Positions 7,761 to 17,265 of a stretch of DNA of 64,000 nucleotides are shown here, in pieces. How positions within the stretch are numbered: the first letter of the stretch is position 1; each line of letters opens with the position of its first letter. The notes beneath the pieces were generated by a model, which was not told the origin of the DNA, ran no database searches, and saw only the letters and a list, made by a program, of their open reading frames with translations. The position numbers were made by a program, and so were the translations under genes. This DNA is from Castellaniella denitrificans (GTDB lineage: Bacteria > Pseudomonadota > Gammaproteobacteria > Burkholderiales > Burkholderiaceae_B). The stretch spans positions 182,770-246,769 of the forward strand of contig NZ_JAPWHE010000004.1 in assembly GCF_027214045.1 (NCBI RefSeq), read 5' to 3'.

Positions 7761-9536
7761 TCAGAGGGCGTCGCTGGCATAATCGGCCAGCCGGGACCGT
7801 TCGCCGCGCTGCAGGGTGATGTGGCCGGCGTGCGGCCAGCCTTTGAAACGGTCCACCACGTAGGTCAGCCCCGAACTGCCTTCGGTGAGGTAGGGCGTAT
7901 CGATCTGGGCGATGTTGCCCAGGCAGACGATCTTGGTGCCGGGGCCGGCGCGGGTGACCAGGGTCTTCATCTGCTTGGGCGTCAGATTCTGGGCCTCGTC
8001 GATGATCAGGAACTTGTTGAGGAAGGTGCGGCCGCGCATGAAATTCATGGATTTGACCTTGATGCGGGAGCGGATCAGGTCCATGGCGGGCGTCTTGCTC
8101 CAGTCCTGGCCGTTGCCGTTGACGGAGACACCGAGCGCGCCGGCCGCGCCCTGATGCAGGACTTCCAGGTTGTCCTCGAGCGCGCCCATCCAGGGCAGCA
8201 TTTTTTCTTCTTCCGTACCGGGCAGGAAACCAATGTCGTCGCCCACCGGCACGGTGGCGCGGGTGATGATGATTTCCGTGTAGCGCTTGGTCTCGAAGGT
8301 CTGGGCCAGGCCGCTGGCCAGGGCCAGCAGGGTCTTGCCGGTGCCCGCCTGCCCCAGGAGCGACACGAAATCGATGTCCGGGTTCATCAGCAGGTTCAGG
8401 GCGAAGTTCTGTTCGCGGTTGCGCGTGGTGACGCCCCAGACGCTGTTCTTAGCGTGGCTGAAGTCGCGCAGGGTGGACAGTACGGCGCTTTTGCCGGTGA
8501 CCTCGCGTACCTGGGCGTACAGAGGCATTTCGCCTTCGTAGTAGACGAATTCATTGACGATGAACTGGCCGCACAGTGGTCCGCGTACGCGGTACCAGGT
8601 CAGACCGTTCTGCTGCCAGGACTCGATGTCCTTGCCGTGCTTGTTCCAGAAATTCTCCGGCAGCGGCATGACGCCGTCGTAGAGCAGGTCGGAGTCGTCC
8701 AGGACATGGTCGTTCAGGTAGTCTTCGGCCGGCAGCCCCAGCGCCCGCGCCTTCAGGCGCATGTTGATGTCCTTGGACACCAGCACGACTTCGCGTTTCG
8801 GGTTTTCCTGGCATAGCCCATGGACGACGCCCAGGATGACATTGTCCGCCTTGCCCATGGGCAGTTCCAGTGGCAGATGCGTGTCGGTGGGGCGGGTCTG
8901 AAAATGCAGCGAGCCCAGGGCGTCGGTGTTGCCCAGCGTGTCCAGGGGCACGCCCTTGGACAGGTCGGCCGTGCCGATCAACTGGTCCAGGTGGCGGCTG
9001 ACCTGGCGGGCGTTGCGCGCGACCTCGGACATGCCTTTTTTCTGGTGGTCGAGCTCTTCGAGCACGATCATGGGCAGGAAGACGTCGTGCTCGGCGAAAC
9101 GGAACAGGGACGAGGAATCGTGCAGCAGGACGTTGGTGTCCAGCACGAACAGCTTGCGTTGCGAGACCGGCAGACGTTTCGGTCGCGCGCGGGCGGCGGC
9201 TGGCCGGGCTGGCGCGGGCGCCGCCTTGCCGGGCGCGGCGGCAGGCTTGCCCTCGTGCGGGGCCTTGTCGACCGGCGCGGGCGCGGCTTTGGCGGCTGGT
9301 GCGGCGGCCTGCGCGGCCGCCGGGGCGGGCCGGGCTTCCGGCGTTGCGCGGTCGGAGGACCTGGACAGGATGGCGGCGACCGGGCGGGTCTTCGCCCCCC
9401 GCGCACGCGGCGCATCGAGGGACACGTCGAGAGCCGGTCCTGGGACGGCGCGCACCGGGGATGTCTCGGGCGTCGCGGCCAGGGCGGTGGTTTCGAGTGT
9501 GTCGCCCGGGCGGGTCGGCGGTTTCGGAAGGGGCAT
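7761..9536 (-). CDS. PIN domain plus PhoH ATPase fusion protein
   Basis: 591 aa. After about 140 residues rich in Ala and Pro comes a PIN RNase domain (KLFVLDTNVLLHD ... VLEELDHQKKG, with the acidic residues present), then a PhoH ATPase domain with Walker A GQAGTGKT and Walker B FLIIDEAQN, and the ending GITLQRGERS-like segment. Proteins of this PhoH2 / YlaK architecture couple helicase and RNase activity in RNA metabolism. The GGAG six bases before ATG 9536 supports the long start, so the disordered N-terminal extension is probably real; most homologues I know begin nearer the PIN domain. Confidence 0.9.
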   Translation of the reverse strand: MPLPKPPTRPGDTLETTALAATPETSPVRAVPGPALDVSLDAPRARGAKTRPVAAILSRSSDRATPEARPAPAAAQAAAPAAKAAPAPVDKAPHEGKPAAAPGKAAPAPARPAAARARPKRLPVSQRKLFVLDTNVLLHDSSSLFRFAEHDVFLPMIVLEELDHQKKGMSEVARNARQVSRHLDQLIGTADLSKGVPLDTLGNTDALGSLHFQTRPTDTHLPLELPMGKADNVILGVVHGLCQENPKREVVLVSKDINMRLKARALGLPAEDYLNDHVLDDSDLLYDGVMPLPENFWNKHGKDIESWQQNGLTWYRVRGPLCGQFIVNEFVYYEGEMPLYAQVREVTGKSAVLSTLRDFSHAKNSVWGVTTRNREQNFALNLLMNPDIDFVSLLGQAGTGKTLLALASGLAQTFETKRYTEIIITRATVPVGDDIGFLPGTEEEKMLPWMGALEDNLEVLHQGAAGALGVSVNGNGQDWSKTPAMDLIRSRIKVKSMNFMRGRTFLNKFLIIDEAQNLTPKQMKTLVTRAGPGTKIVCLGNIAQIDTPYLTEGSSGLTYVVDRFKGWPHAGHITLQRGERSRLADYASDAL

Positions 9537-9560
9537 GCGGGCTCCAGGGGGCGACCGCGC

Positions 9561-10031
9561 TCAGGCGGCCAGGTTTTGCGCGGCTTGCAGGACTTCGTCG
9601 GCGTGTCCGGGGACGCGTACACCTCGCCATTCCTGGACCAGGACGCCCTGGCGGTCGATCAGGAAGGTGCTGCGCTCGATGCCGCGTACTTGCTTGCCGT
9701 ACATGGTCTTCTGCTTCACGACGTCGAACAGGCCGCACAAGGCCTCGTCGGGGTCGGAGATCAGAGGAAAGGGCAGGGATTGCTTGTCGGTGAAATTCTG
9801 GTGGGATTTCAGCGTATCGCGCGAAATGCCGTAGATGGCGCAGTCCAGCGCCTGGAATTGCGCATGGCGGTCACGGAAATCCTGGGCCTCGGTGGTGCAG
9901 CCGGGCGTATTGTCCTTCGGGTAGAAATAGAGCACGAAAGGACGGCCTTGCAGCGAGGCGGTGTCGAAGGGGCCGTGGGTGGTTTCGGCCTTGAGCGGCG
10001 GCAGCGGACGGCCGATGGCGACAGGGGTCAT
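9561..10031 (-). CDS. bcp: Thioredoxin-dependent peroxiredoxin (BCP/PrxQ type)
   Basis: 156 aa. BCP-type peroxiredoxins reduce hydrogen peroxide and organic peroxides in the cytoplasm with electrons from thioredoxin. The active-site segment FYPKDNTPGCTTEAQDFRD holds the peroxidatic Cys in PGCT (about residue 45); the usual second Cys five residues later is Gln here, as in 1-Cys members. A further Cys occurs in FQALDCAIYGIS and in EALCGLFDV. The start overlaps the stop of the Mth938-like gene (ATGA), so the two are coupled. Confidence 0.93.
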   Translation of the reverse strand: MTPVAIGRPLPPLKAETTHGPFDTASLQGRPFVLYFYPKDNTPGCTTEAQDFRDRHAQFQALDCAIYGISRDTLKSHQNFTDKQSLPFPLISDPDEALCGLFDVVKQKTMYGKQVRGIERSTFLIDRQGVLVQEWRGVRVPGHADEVLQAAQNLAA

Positions 10032-10477
10032 GCAGGGTCTCCGGGTAGCAACAGGGCCAGCACGCGCCGTTCTTCGGACATGAGAATGTTGTAAGTGCGG
10101 GCGGCGGCCTGGGTGGTCATGGTTTCGACGCCGATGCCCAGCGCCAGCAGCGGGCGCAGCACATCGGGACGCAGGAAGGTCTGGCGCGGGCCGGTGCCGA
10201 TCAGCAGGACTTCCGGCGCGTCGTCGGGCCGTTCGATGGCGGGGGGCTGCTCGTCGAGAAAGGCCAGGGGGTCGCGGGCGGCCGGCTTCAGGCCGAGCAG
10301 TTCCTGTAGGAAGGCGGCGTCGATGTCGGCGGCGGCGCGCAGGGCGACATCCCGGACGGGGCCTTCGGGAGAGAAGCAGACAGCGCCGTCATAGCGGACC
10401 CGATTGATTTCCAGGAACCCGTCGCCGTAGGCGGTGACGGTGTTGAGCGCGGGATTCAGGTCTTTTTGCAATAGCAC
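10028..10477 (-). CDS. Mth938-like domain protein (DUF498 / NDUFAF3-related)
   Basis: 149 aa from GTG at 10477, preceded by GGAG at a suitable distance. A longer frame to 10609 would add a Pro/Ser-rich stretch typical of non-coding high-GC sequence, so it is rejected. The body contains the Mth938 pattern ([12 protein letters not shown], then [17 protein letters not shown] and the closing [21 protein letters not shown]). The fold is related to mitochondrial complex I assembly factor NDUFAF3; the bacterial role is unknown. It is co-transcribed with bcp and divergent from alaC. Confidence 0.85.
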   Translation of the reverse strand: MLLQKDLNPALNTVTAYGDGFLEINRVRYDGAVCFSPEGPVRDVALRAAADIDAAFLQELLGLKPAARDPLAFLDEQPPAIERPDDAPEVLLIGTGPRQTFLRPDVLRPLLALGIGVETMTTQAAARTYNILMSEERRVLALLLPGDPA

Positions 10478-10559
10478 GGGCAAGCTCCGGTGTTCCCGTG
10501 ATGATAGCGCAATCGCGTCGGGCGCTTTTGGGCCGGGACCGGGGCCGTGGGGCGGAGAT

Positions 10560-10588
10560 TTGCGAGTCGCTGGCGCATGCGATAGATT
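10560..10588 (+). promoter_or_regulatory. Candidate sigma-70 promoter for alaC-hom-thrC
   Basis: TTGCGA, a 17-base spacer, then TAGATT. Both hexamers match the sigma-70 consensus at 4 of 6 positions and the spacing is ideal. Transcription would begin near 10595, leaving about 50 bases of leader with GAGGA before the alaC ATG. Confidence 0.4.
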
Positions 10589-10647
10589 ATCGAGTTTGCT
10601 GCACCGCATCCATCCGCACGACTCCTGCCTACCTGCCGAGGACCATC

Positions 10648-11835
10648 ATGACGAGCTTTCCGCGCATCGAGCGCCTGCCCCCCTACGTGTTCAATATCAC
10701 CGGGGAGCTCAAGATGGCCGCACGGCGGCGCGGCGAGGACATCATCGACATGTCCATGGGCAATCCGGACGGCCCCACGCCGCAGCACATCGTCGACAAG
10801 CTGGTCGAAGTCGCCCGACGCCCGGATACCCACGGCTATTCGGTGTCCAAGGGCATTCCGCGGCTGCGCCGGGCGATCTCGACCTGGTACGAGCGCCGCT
10901 ACGGGGTGGACATCGACCCGGATTCGGAAGCGATCGTCTCCATCGGCTCCAAGGAAGGCCTGGCCCACCTGATGCTGGCGACGCTGGACCGGGGCGACAC
11001 GGTGCTGGTGCCCAATCCCAGCTACCCGATCCACATCTACGGCGCGGTGATCGCGGGGGCGAACATCCGCTCGGTGCCGATGACGCCCGGCCTGGACTTC
11101 TTCGAAGAAATCGAGCGCGCGGTGCGCGAGACCATCCCCAAGCCCAAGATGATGATCCTGGGCTTCCCCAGCAACCCCACGGCCCAGTGTGTGGAACTGT
11201 CCTTCTTCGAGCGCATCGTCAGCCTGGCGCGCGAACACGGTATCCTGGTGGTGCATGACCTGGCGTATGCCGACATCACCTTCGACGGCTATGTGGCGCC
11301 GTCCATCATGCAGGTACCCGGCGCGCGCGACGTGGCGGTGGAATTCTTCACCATGAGCAAGAGCTACAACATGGCCGGCTGGCGCATCGGCTTCATGGTG
11401 GGCAATCGCGAACTGGTCAACGCGCTGGCGCGCATCAAGAGCTATCACGATTACGGCACCTTCACGCCCATCCAGGTGGCCGCCATCGCCGCCCTGGAAG
11501 GCCCCCAGGACTGCGTGTCCGAGGTCGTCGAGCAATATCGCAGCCGTCGCGATGTGCTGGCGCGCGGTCTGCACGAGGCCGGCTGGATGGTGGACGTGCC
11601 CAAGGCGTCCATGTACATCTGGGCGCACATTCCCGAGCCCTATCGCGCCCAGGGGTCGCTGGAATTCTCCAAGCGCCTGCTGGCCGATGCCAAGGTCGCC
11701 GTTTCCCCCGGGATCGGTTTCGGCGAATATGGCGACGAATACGTGCGTTTCGCCCTGATCGAAAACGAACAGCGTACCCGCCAGGCGGTGCGCGGCATCA
11801 AGGACATGTTCCGCAAGGACGGGCTGCTCAAATGA
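10648..11835 (+). CDS. alaC: Alanine-synthesising aminotransferase AlaC (class I/II, PLP)
   Basis: 395 aa. AlaC makes alanine from pyruvate with glutamate as amino donor. The segment [16 protein letters not shown] near the start, [32 protein letters not shown] and the PLP-lysine region [17 protein letters not shown] (Lys in MSKSYN) are all as expected for this aminotransferase family. ATG 10648 has GAGGA at -11. The stop overlaps hom (ATGA). The alaC-hom-thrC order is a familiar betaproteobacterial operon, linking alanine and threonine synthesis by expression only. Confidence 0.93.
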   Translation: MTSFPRIERLPPYVFNITGELKMAARRRGEDIIDMSMGNPDGPTPQHIVDKLVEVARRPDTHGYSVSKGIPRLRRAISTWYERRYGVDIDPDSEAIVSIGSKEGLAHLMLATLDRGDTVLVPNPSYPIHIYGAVIAGANIRSVPMTPGLDFFEEIERAVRETIPKPKMMILGFPSNPTAQCVELSFFERIVSLAREHGILVVHDLAYADITFDGYVAPSIMQVPGARDVAVEFFTMSKSYNMAGWRIGFMVGNRELVNALARIKSYHDYGTFTPIQVAAIAALEGPQDCVSEVVEQYRSRRDVLARGLHEAGWMVDVPKASMYIWAHIPEPYRAQGSLEFSKRLLADAKVAVSPGIGFGEYGDEYVRFALIENEQRTRQAVRGIKDMFRKDGLLK

Positions 11836-13136
11836 AGCCGATTCGCATAGGTCTGCTCGGTCTGGGCGTGGTCGGCGGCGGGGTCTGGACGGTGCTGGCC
11901 CAGAATGGCGGTGAAATCGCCCGGCGCGCCGGGCGACGCATCGAAGTGGCCGCCGTGGCCGTGCGCGACGTGGCCAAGGCGCGCGCGCTGGTGGGGCCGG
12001 ACGTGGTCGTCACCACCGATGGCATGTCCCTGGCGCGGGATCCCGACATCGACATCATCGTCGAACTCATGGGCGGCGACACGCTGGCCCGCGACTGCAT
12101 TCTTGAAGCCATCGACCGGGGCAAGCACGTGGTCACGGCCAACAAGGCCCTGCTGGCCGTCCACGGCAATGAAATTTTCGCCGCCGCCCAGGCGCGCGGC
12201 GTGATGGTCGCCTTCGAGGCGGCAGTGGCGGGCGGCATTCCCATCATCAAGGCGATCCGCGAAGGCCTGACGGCCAACCGGATCCAGTGGCTGGCCGGCA
12301 TCATCAACGGCACGACCAATTTCATCCTCTCGGAAATGCGCCAGCGCGGTCTGCCGTTCGAGACCGTGCTCGCCGAGGCCCAGCGCCTGGGTTATGCCGA
12401 AGCCGATCCCACCTTCGACATCGAGGGAGTGGACGCGGCCCACAAGCTCACGCTGCTGGCTTCGCTGGCCTTCGGCATCCCTGTGCAGTTCGACAAGGCC
12501 CACATCGAAGGCATTTCCCGCCTGTCCTCCGAAGACATCGTGCATGCGGAACGCCTGGGCTACCGCATCAAGCTGCTGGGCATCACCCGCCGCCGACCGG
12601 AAGGCATCGAGCTGCGGGTCCATCCCGCCCTGGTGCCCGACCACTGCCTGCTGGCCAACGTCGAAGGCGCCATGAACGCCGTGCTGGTGCGCGGCGACGC
12701 GGTCGGGCCTTCGCTGTACTACGGCCAGGGCGCGGGCGCCCTGCCCACGGCCTCGGCCGTGGTGGCCGATCTGGTCGATGTGACCCGCCTGCAGATGGCC
12801 GACCCGGAGCACCGGGTGCCGCACCTGGCCTTCCAGCCAGACGCCATGGCCGACATTCCCGTGCTGCCCATGGCCGACGTGCGCACCAGCTTCTACCTGC
12901 GCTTGCGGGTCGACGATCAGCCCGGCGTGCTGGCCGATCTGGCGCGCGTGCTGTCGGACGCCGGCATCTCGGTGGGCTCCATGTTCCAGCAGCCCCATGG
13001 CGAGCACCAGGCCGACATCATCTTTCTCACCCACGAAGCGCGCGAGGGCGACGTGGACCAGGCGCTGCGCACGATCCAGAGCCTGCCTTTCGTGCGTTCG
13101 GACGTGACCCGCCTGCGCGTGGAGAACATCAATTGA
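11832..13136 (+). CDS. hom: Homoserine dehydrogenase
   Basis: 434 aa. It reduces aspartate semialdehyde to homoserine, the branch step to threonine and methionine. The nucleotide-binding motif [13 protein letters not shown] lies at residues 7-19. The catalytic region [15 protein letters not shown] and the segment [19 protein letters not shown] hold the conserved Lys and Asp residues. The C-terminal quarter ([22 protein letters not shown]) is an ACT domain, which usually gives feedback inhibition by threonine. ATGA overlap with alaC and TTGA overlap with thrC indicate tight coupling. Confidence 0.97.
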   Translation: MKPIRIGLLGLGVVGGGVWTVLAQNGGEIARRAGRRIEVAAVAVRDVAKARALVGPDVVVTTDGMSLARDPDIDIIVELMGGDTLARDCILEAIDRGKHVVTANKALLAVHGNEIFAAAQARGVMVAFEAAVAGGIPIIKAIREGLTANRIQWLAGIINGTTNFILSEMRQRGLPFETVLAEAQRLGYAEADPTFDIEGVDAAHKLTLLASLAFGIPVQFDKAHIEGISRLSSEDIVHAERLGYRIKLLGITRRRPEGIELRVHPALVPDHCLLANVEGAMNAVLVRGDAVGPSLYYGQGAGALPTASAVVADLVDVTRLQMADPEHRVPHLAFQPDAMADIPVLPMADVRTSFYLRLRVDDQPGVLADLARVLSDAGISVGSMFQQPHGEHQADIIFLTHEAREGDVDQALRTIQSLPFVRSDVTRLRVENIN

Positions 13137-14533
13137 AGTACCTGTCCACCCGGGGCGGCATGGCCCCCCAGCCCTTTTGCGACATCCTCCTCGAGGGCCT
13201 GGCGCCCGACGGTGGCCTGACGCTGCCCGAAACCTTGCCGACGCTGGACCCGGCCACCCTGGAATCCTGGCGCAGGCTGGACTATGCCGATCTGGCGGCC
13301 CGCGTGCTGGGCCTGTTCATCGACGATATCGCGCCCGATGACCTGTCCCGCATGACACATGCGGCCTACGCGTCGGATGTGTTCCCCCGCATCGCGCCGG
13401 TCAAGCCGCTGCGGCCGGGACTGGCGCTGCTGGGCCTGTCCGAAGGACCGACGCTTGCCTTCAAGGACATGGCCATGCAGTTCCTGGGCCAGGTCTTCGA
13501 ATACGTGCTGGCGCGACGCGGCCAGACCCTCAACATCCTGGGCGCCACGTCGGGCGACACCGGCTCGGCGGCGGAATACGCGCTGCGCGGCAAGCGCGGC
13601 GTGGCCGTGTTCATGTTGTCGCCCCACGGGCGCATGAGCGCCTTCCAGCGCGCCCAGATGTATTCCTTGCAGGACGCCAACATCCACAACATCGCCGTGC
13701 GCGGCGTGTTCGACGAATGCCAGGATATCGTCAAGGCGCTGGCCGGCGACCTGGAGTTCAAGAGCGCCCATCGCCTGGGCGCCGTCAATTCCATCAACTG
13801 GGCGCGCATCGCCGCCCAGGTGGTGTACTACGTGTGGGGCTGGCTGCGGGCCTCACAGGGGCCCGGCCAGCCGGTGTCCTTCGCCGTGCCCTCGGGCAAT
13901 TTCGGCAACATCCTGGCCGGCCACATCGCGCGCGAAATGGGCGTGCCGATCCGCCGCCTGGTGCTGGCCACCAATGAAAACAACGTGCTGGAAGAATTCT
14001 TCCGTACCGGCGTCTACCGGCCGCGCGCGGCCAGCCAGACGCATGCCACCTCCAGCCCGTCCATGGACATCTCTCGGGCCTCGAATTTCGAGCGCTTCGT
14101 CTTCGACCTGGTGGGCCGCGATCCGGTCCGCGTCCGGGGGCTGATGGAGGAACTGCGCGCCACCGGGCGGTTCGACCTGTCCGATCTGCTGCCTGAATTC
14201 ACGGAACGCTACGGCTTCGTGGCGGGCGCGAGCACCCACGCCGACCGCCTGCGCACCATTCGAGACATTCGCCGCGAGACCGGCGTGCTGATCGATCCGC
14301 ACACGGCCGACGGGGTGAAGGTCGCCCTGGAGCACCTGGAAGAAGGCGTGCCGATGCTGGTGCTTGAAACGGCCCTGCCGGCGAAGTTCGCCGAGACCCT
14401 CATCGAGGCCACCGGCGAGGCGCCGGAAGTCCCGGCCGCGCTGCGCGATCTGGACCGGCTGCCCCAGCGCGTCGAGGTCATGGACTGCGACGCCGGGCTT
14501 GTGGCCGACTACGTACGGCGCCACGCGTTGTAG
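13133..14533 (+). CDS. thrC: Threonine synthase
   Basis: 466 aa. PLP enzyme converting O-phosphohomoserine to threonine. The start begins [14 protein letters not shown], the standard N-terminus of the long (class I) threonine synthases, and the PLP lysine is in TLAFKDMAMQF (about residue 112); NILGATSGDTGSAAEYAL is the phosphate-binding loop region. The start codon appears to be TTG at 13133, sharing the bases TTGA with the hom stop and with GGAGAA 6 bases upstream; no ATG or GTG fits. The rare start may reduce free initiation and force coupling to hom. Confidence 0.95.
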   Translation: MKYLSTRGGMAPQPFCDILLEGLAPDGGLTLPETLPTLDPATLESWRRLDYADLAARVLGLFIDDIAPDDLSRMTHAAYASDVFPRIAPVKPLRPGLALLGLSEGPTLAFKDMAMQFLGQVFEYVLARRGQTLNILGATSGDTGSAAEYALRGKRGVAVFMLSPHGRMSAFQRAQMYSLQDANIHNIAVRGVFDECQDIVKALAGDLEFKSAHRLGAVNSINWARIAAQVVYYVWGWLRASQGPGQPVSFAVPSGNFGNILAGHIAREMGVPIRRLVLATNENNVLEEFFRTGVYRPRAASQTHATSSPSMDISRASNFERFVFDLVGRDPVRVRGLMEELRATGRFDLSDLLPEFTERYGFVAGASTHADRLRTIRDIRRETGVLIDPHTADGVKVALEHLEEGVPMLVLETALPAKFAETLIEATGEAPEVPAALRDLDRLPQRVEVMDCDAGLVADYVRRHAL

Positions 14534-14575
14534 CCAGCCTCATTCGCCCGGGGCGGTCCGGCGGGCAAAAGCCTT

Positions 14576-15001
14576 TCAAGCCGCCCGATACGTCTGCAAA
14601 TGGATGCTGGTCTCGGACTGGCTGATGCCCCGGATCAGACGGATGCGTTCCAGTACCCGGGACAGTTCCTGCAGGTCGGCCGCCCGCAGCTCGGCCAGCA
14701 GGTCCCAGCGGCCGTTGGTGTCGTGCAGGGTGGCCACGCCCGGTTCCCCCAGCAGGCTGGCGATCACGGCGCGGGCCTCGTTGCCTTCGACGGCGATGCC
14801 CATCCAGGCGCGGATGGTCTGCGGTTCCGCGTCCGGACGCAGGCGCACCATATACCCCACGATCACTCCGGCGTCCTCCAGCCGGCGCATGCGCTGGGTG
14901 ACCGTGCCGCGCGCCACGCCCAGTTTCCGCGCCAGGGTGGCCACGCTGGCGCGGGCGTTCCCGCGCAGCAGGCCGATCAGGGCCAGGTCGGTCGAATCCA
15001 T
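14576..15001 (-). CDS. Lrp/AsnC family transcription regulator
   Basis: 141 aa from ATG 15001, which has GGAG nine bases upstream; an ATG at 15016 would add five residues. The N-terminal helix-turn-helix (TLARKLGVARGTVTQRMRRLEDAGVIVGY, about residues 24-52) and the C-terminal RAM domain for ligand binding and oligomerisation match Lrp/AsnC proteins. It is divergent from ornithine cyclodeaminase and arginase, with paired dyads in the shared gap, so it probably controls arginine/ornithine use in response to an amino acid. Confidence 0.93.
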   Translation of the reverse strand: MDSTDLALIGLLRGNARASVATLARKLGVARGTVTQRMRRLEDAGVIVGYMVRLRPDAEPQTIRAWMGIAVEGNEARAVIASLLGEPGVATLHDTNGRWDLLAELRAADLQELSRVLERIRLIRGISQSETSIHLQTYRAA

Positions 15002-15031
15002 GCCGGCATACTCCATTCTGTTCAGCGATGT

Positions 15032-15065
15032 CTGTCATTTTGACAGTTTCCTGCCAGAATGGCGG
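15032..15065. promoter_or_regulatory. Candidate Lrp/AsnC operator: two dyads two helical turns apart
   Basis: CTGTCA-TTT-TGACAG (15032-15046) is a perfect 15-base dyad. CTGCCA-GAA-TGGCGG (15051-15065) is a second dyad with one mismatch. Their centres are 19 bases apart, close to two turns of the helix, so both would lie on one face of the DNA. They sit between the divergent regulator and the ornithine cyclodeaminase gene, where an Lrp-type protein would bind. Confidence 0.5.
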
Positions 15066-15140
15066 CAAAGTTGACGATATACATTGCCGGACCCTTGGGC
15101 CACACTGAAAGCAGCACATTCCATCCCGAGGAGACACGCC

Positions 15141-16226
15141 ATGCAAGCCCATGTCCCGGTGCCGCTGCGCACCCTGTTTCTGGATACTCACGACGTGGCC
15201 CGGCTGATCGGCATCCTGGGCCTGCCCGCCTGCCTGCGGGGGCTGGCCGGGACGCTGCGGACCGATTACCTGCGCTGGCCGGATTTCGACAAGGCGGCCC
15301 GCATCGCGGCCTATTCCGAACAGGGCACGATCGAACTGATGCCCATCACCGACGGCACGCACTACAGTTTCAAATGCGTCAATGGCCATCCGGGCAACGG
15401 GCGCCGCGGCCTGCCCACCGTCATGGCCATGGGGGCGCTGCTGGACTGCGACACCGGCATGATCCGCCTGCTCGGGGAACTGACCCTGACCACCGCATTG
15501 CGCACGGCGGCGATGTCGGCCTTGGCCGCCCAGGTCCTGGCACGGCGCGACAGCCATTCGATGGCGCTGATCGGCAACGGGGCCCAGAGCGATTTTCAGG
15601 CCCTGGCTTTCGCCTGCCTGCTAGGCATCCGCGATCTGCGCCTCTACGACGTCGATCGCGGCGCCTCGGAACGCCTGGCGCGCAACCTGGCGGGGGCCGA
15701 GCTGCCTGGTCGTCCGTTGTCCGTGCGGATTTGCGATTCGGCGGCCCAGGCGGTCCGGGGCGCGGACATCGTCACCACGGTGACGGCTTTCCAGGGCCGC
15801 GCGCGGGTGCTGGACGCGCACCTGGTCGAGCCGGGCATGCACCTGAACGCCGTGGGGGGCGATTGTCCCGGCAAGACCGAACTGGATCCCGATATCCTGC
15901 GCCGTGCCGATGTCTTCGTCGAGTTTCCGCCTCAGACCCGCAAGGAGGGCGAGATCCAGCAGATGCCGGCCGATTTTCCCGTGACCGAGCTGTGGCGCGT
16001 CCTGGCGGGCGATGCGCCGGGGCGGACGCGGACGGAACAGGTGACCTTGTTCGACTCGGTCGGCTTCGCGCTGGAGGACTATTCCGCACTGCGTTTTCTT
16101 CAGGTCCAGGCTGAGGCCCACCAGGTGGGGACCTGGGTGGACGTCACGCCCGGACAGACCGATCCGCGCGACCTGTACGGCTGGCTGCTGGGCGCCATGC
16201 AGGATCTGCCGGCGCTGGCCTCGTGA
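15141..16226 (+). CDS. Ornithine cyclodeaminase
   Basis: 361 aa, of the ornithine cyclodeaminase / mu-crystallin family, converting L-ornithine to L-proline and ammonia with bound NAD. Diagnostic parts are YSFKCVNGHPGNGRRGLPT with the substrate-binding Lys (about residue 75), the Rossmann motif MALIGNGAQSDFQALAF and HLNAVGGDCPGKTELDPDIL with the catalytic Asp. ATG 15141 has GAGGAGA upstream. The arginase gene follows 64 bases later, so the pair would turn arginine into proline. The long N-terminus is the Pseudomonas-type form. Confidence 0.92.
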   Translation: MQAHVPVPLRTLFLDTHDVARLIGILGLPACLRGLAGTLRTDYLRWPDFDKAARIAAYSEQGTIELMPITDGTHYSFKCVNGHPGNGRRGLPTVMAMGALLDCDTGMIRLLGELTLTTALRTAAMSALAAQVLARRDSHSMALIGNGAQSDFQALAFACLLGIRDLRLYDVDRGASERLARNLAGAELPGRPLSVRICDSAAQAVRGADIVTTVTAFQGRARVLDAHLVEPGMHLNAVGGDCPGKTELDPDILRRADVFVEFPPQTRKEGEIQQMPADFPVTELWRVLAGDAPGRTRTEQVTLFDSVGFALEDYSALRFLQVQAEAHQVGTWVDVTPGQTDPRDLYGWLLGAMQDLPALAS

Positions 16227-16290
16227 TGACGGGATCGACCGTGCGCGACGAGGCTTCCTGCTTGCAAGCCGACAGGCGGGGAGGCTAGTC

Positions 16291-17211
16291 ATGAGCGTCG
16301 AAGTCGCCCTGGTGGGCGTGCCCACCGACATTGGCGCCGGTATGCGCGGCGCGTCGATGGGGCCCCAGGCCTTGCGGGTGGCCGGCCTGGCGGCCGCCCT
16401 GGAGCGCCAGGGATGCCGGATTCTCGACATGGGCGATCTGGCGGGGCCGGTCAATCCCTGGCAGCCGCCGATCCAGGGGTACCGTCATCTGGAGCAGGTC
16501 GTGGCCTGGAATGCCCTGGTTTTCGAGGCGGTGACGGATCAGTTGCAGGCGGGCCGCCTGCCGCTGGTGCTGGGCGGTGACCATTGCCTGGGCGTCGGAT
16601 CGGTAGGGGCCGTGGCGCGGTATTGCCGGCGCCAGGGGCGACCGCTGCGGGTGTTCTGGCTGGACGCCCACACGGACTTCAACACGGCCTGGCTGACGCC
16701 CAGCGGCAACCTGCATGGCATGCCGGTGGCCTGCCTGTGCGGCTTCGGCCCCCCCGGCCTGGTGGACCTGGGCGGGTCGGAGCCGGCCCTGCGGCCCGAC
16801 ATGTTGCGGCTGATCGGCATCCGCAGTGTCGACGCGGGCGAGCGTGAGTTCGTTCACGAGCAGGGGCTGGATGTGTACGACATGCGCACGGTCGACGAGC
16901 GCGGTATGCGCGCGATCATGGAGGACGCCCTGGAAGGGCTCCCCGGGGACGCCCATGTCCACGTGAGTTTCGACGTCGATTTCCTGGATCCGGATTATGC
17001 GCCGGGTGTCGGCACCACGGTCCGGGGCGGGCCGACCTGGCGCGAGGCGCAGTTGTGCATGGAGATGCTGGCCGATACGGGCCGGGTGGGCTCGGTGGAC
17101 ATCGTGGAACTGAATCCGGCCCTGGACGTGCGCAATGGAACGGCCAAGGTCGCCGTCGAACTGGTCGAGAGCCTGTTCGGCAAGAGTACCCTGGTCCGCC
17201 GGCCGCGATGA
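16291..17211 (+). CDS. rocF: Arginase
   Basis: 306 aa, normal for arginase, a binuclear manganese enzyme that hydrolyses arginine to ornithine and urea. The metal ligands are visible in LVLGGDHCLGVGS (His), FWLDAHTDFNT (Asp-x-His-x-Asp) and VHVSFDVDFLDP (Asp-x-Asp). ATG 16291 follows GGGGAGG at a good distance. It lies downstream of ornithine cyclodeaminase and presumably shares Lrp-type control, supplying its substrate. No urease genes are in the window. Confidence 0.95.
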   Translation: MSVEVALVGVPTDIGAGMRGASMGPQALRVAGLAAALERQGCRILDMGDLAGPVNPWQPPIQGYRHLEQVVAWNALVFEAVTDQLQAGRLPLVLGGDHCLGVGSVGAVARYCRRQGRPLRVFWLDAHTDFNTAWLTPSGNLHGMPVACLCGFGPPGLVDLGGSEPALRPDMLRLIGIRSVDAGEREFVHEQGLDVYDMRTVDERGMRAIMEDALEGLPGDAHVHVSFDVDFLDPDYAPGVGTTVRGGPTWREAQLCMEMLADTGRVGSVDIVELNPALDVRNGTAKVAVELVESLFGKSTLVRRPR

Positions 17212-17265
17212 CCTCAAGGCGGCGCGGCGTTGTCCCCGAGGACCATGCAGGCCTTGCCCGCCTGA

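Noticed and set aside
14534..14575. Intrinsic terminator between thrC and the Lrp gene
   Set aside because: Only a short GCCCG/CGGGC pairing with a large loop and no T-tract in the right place.
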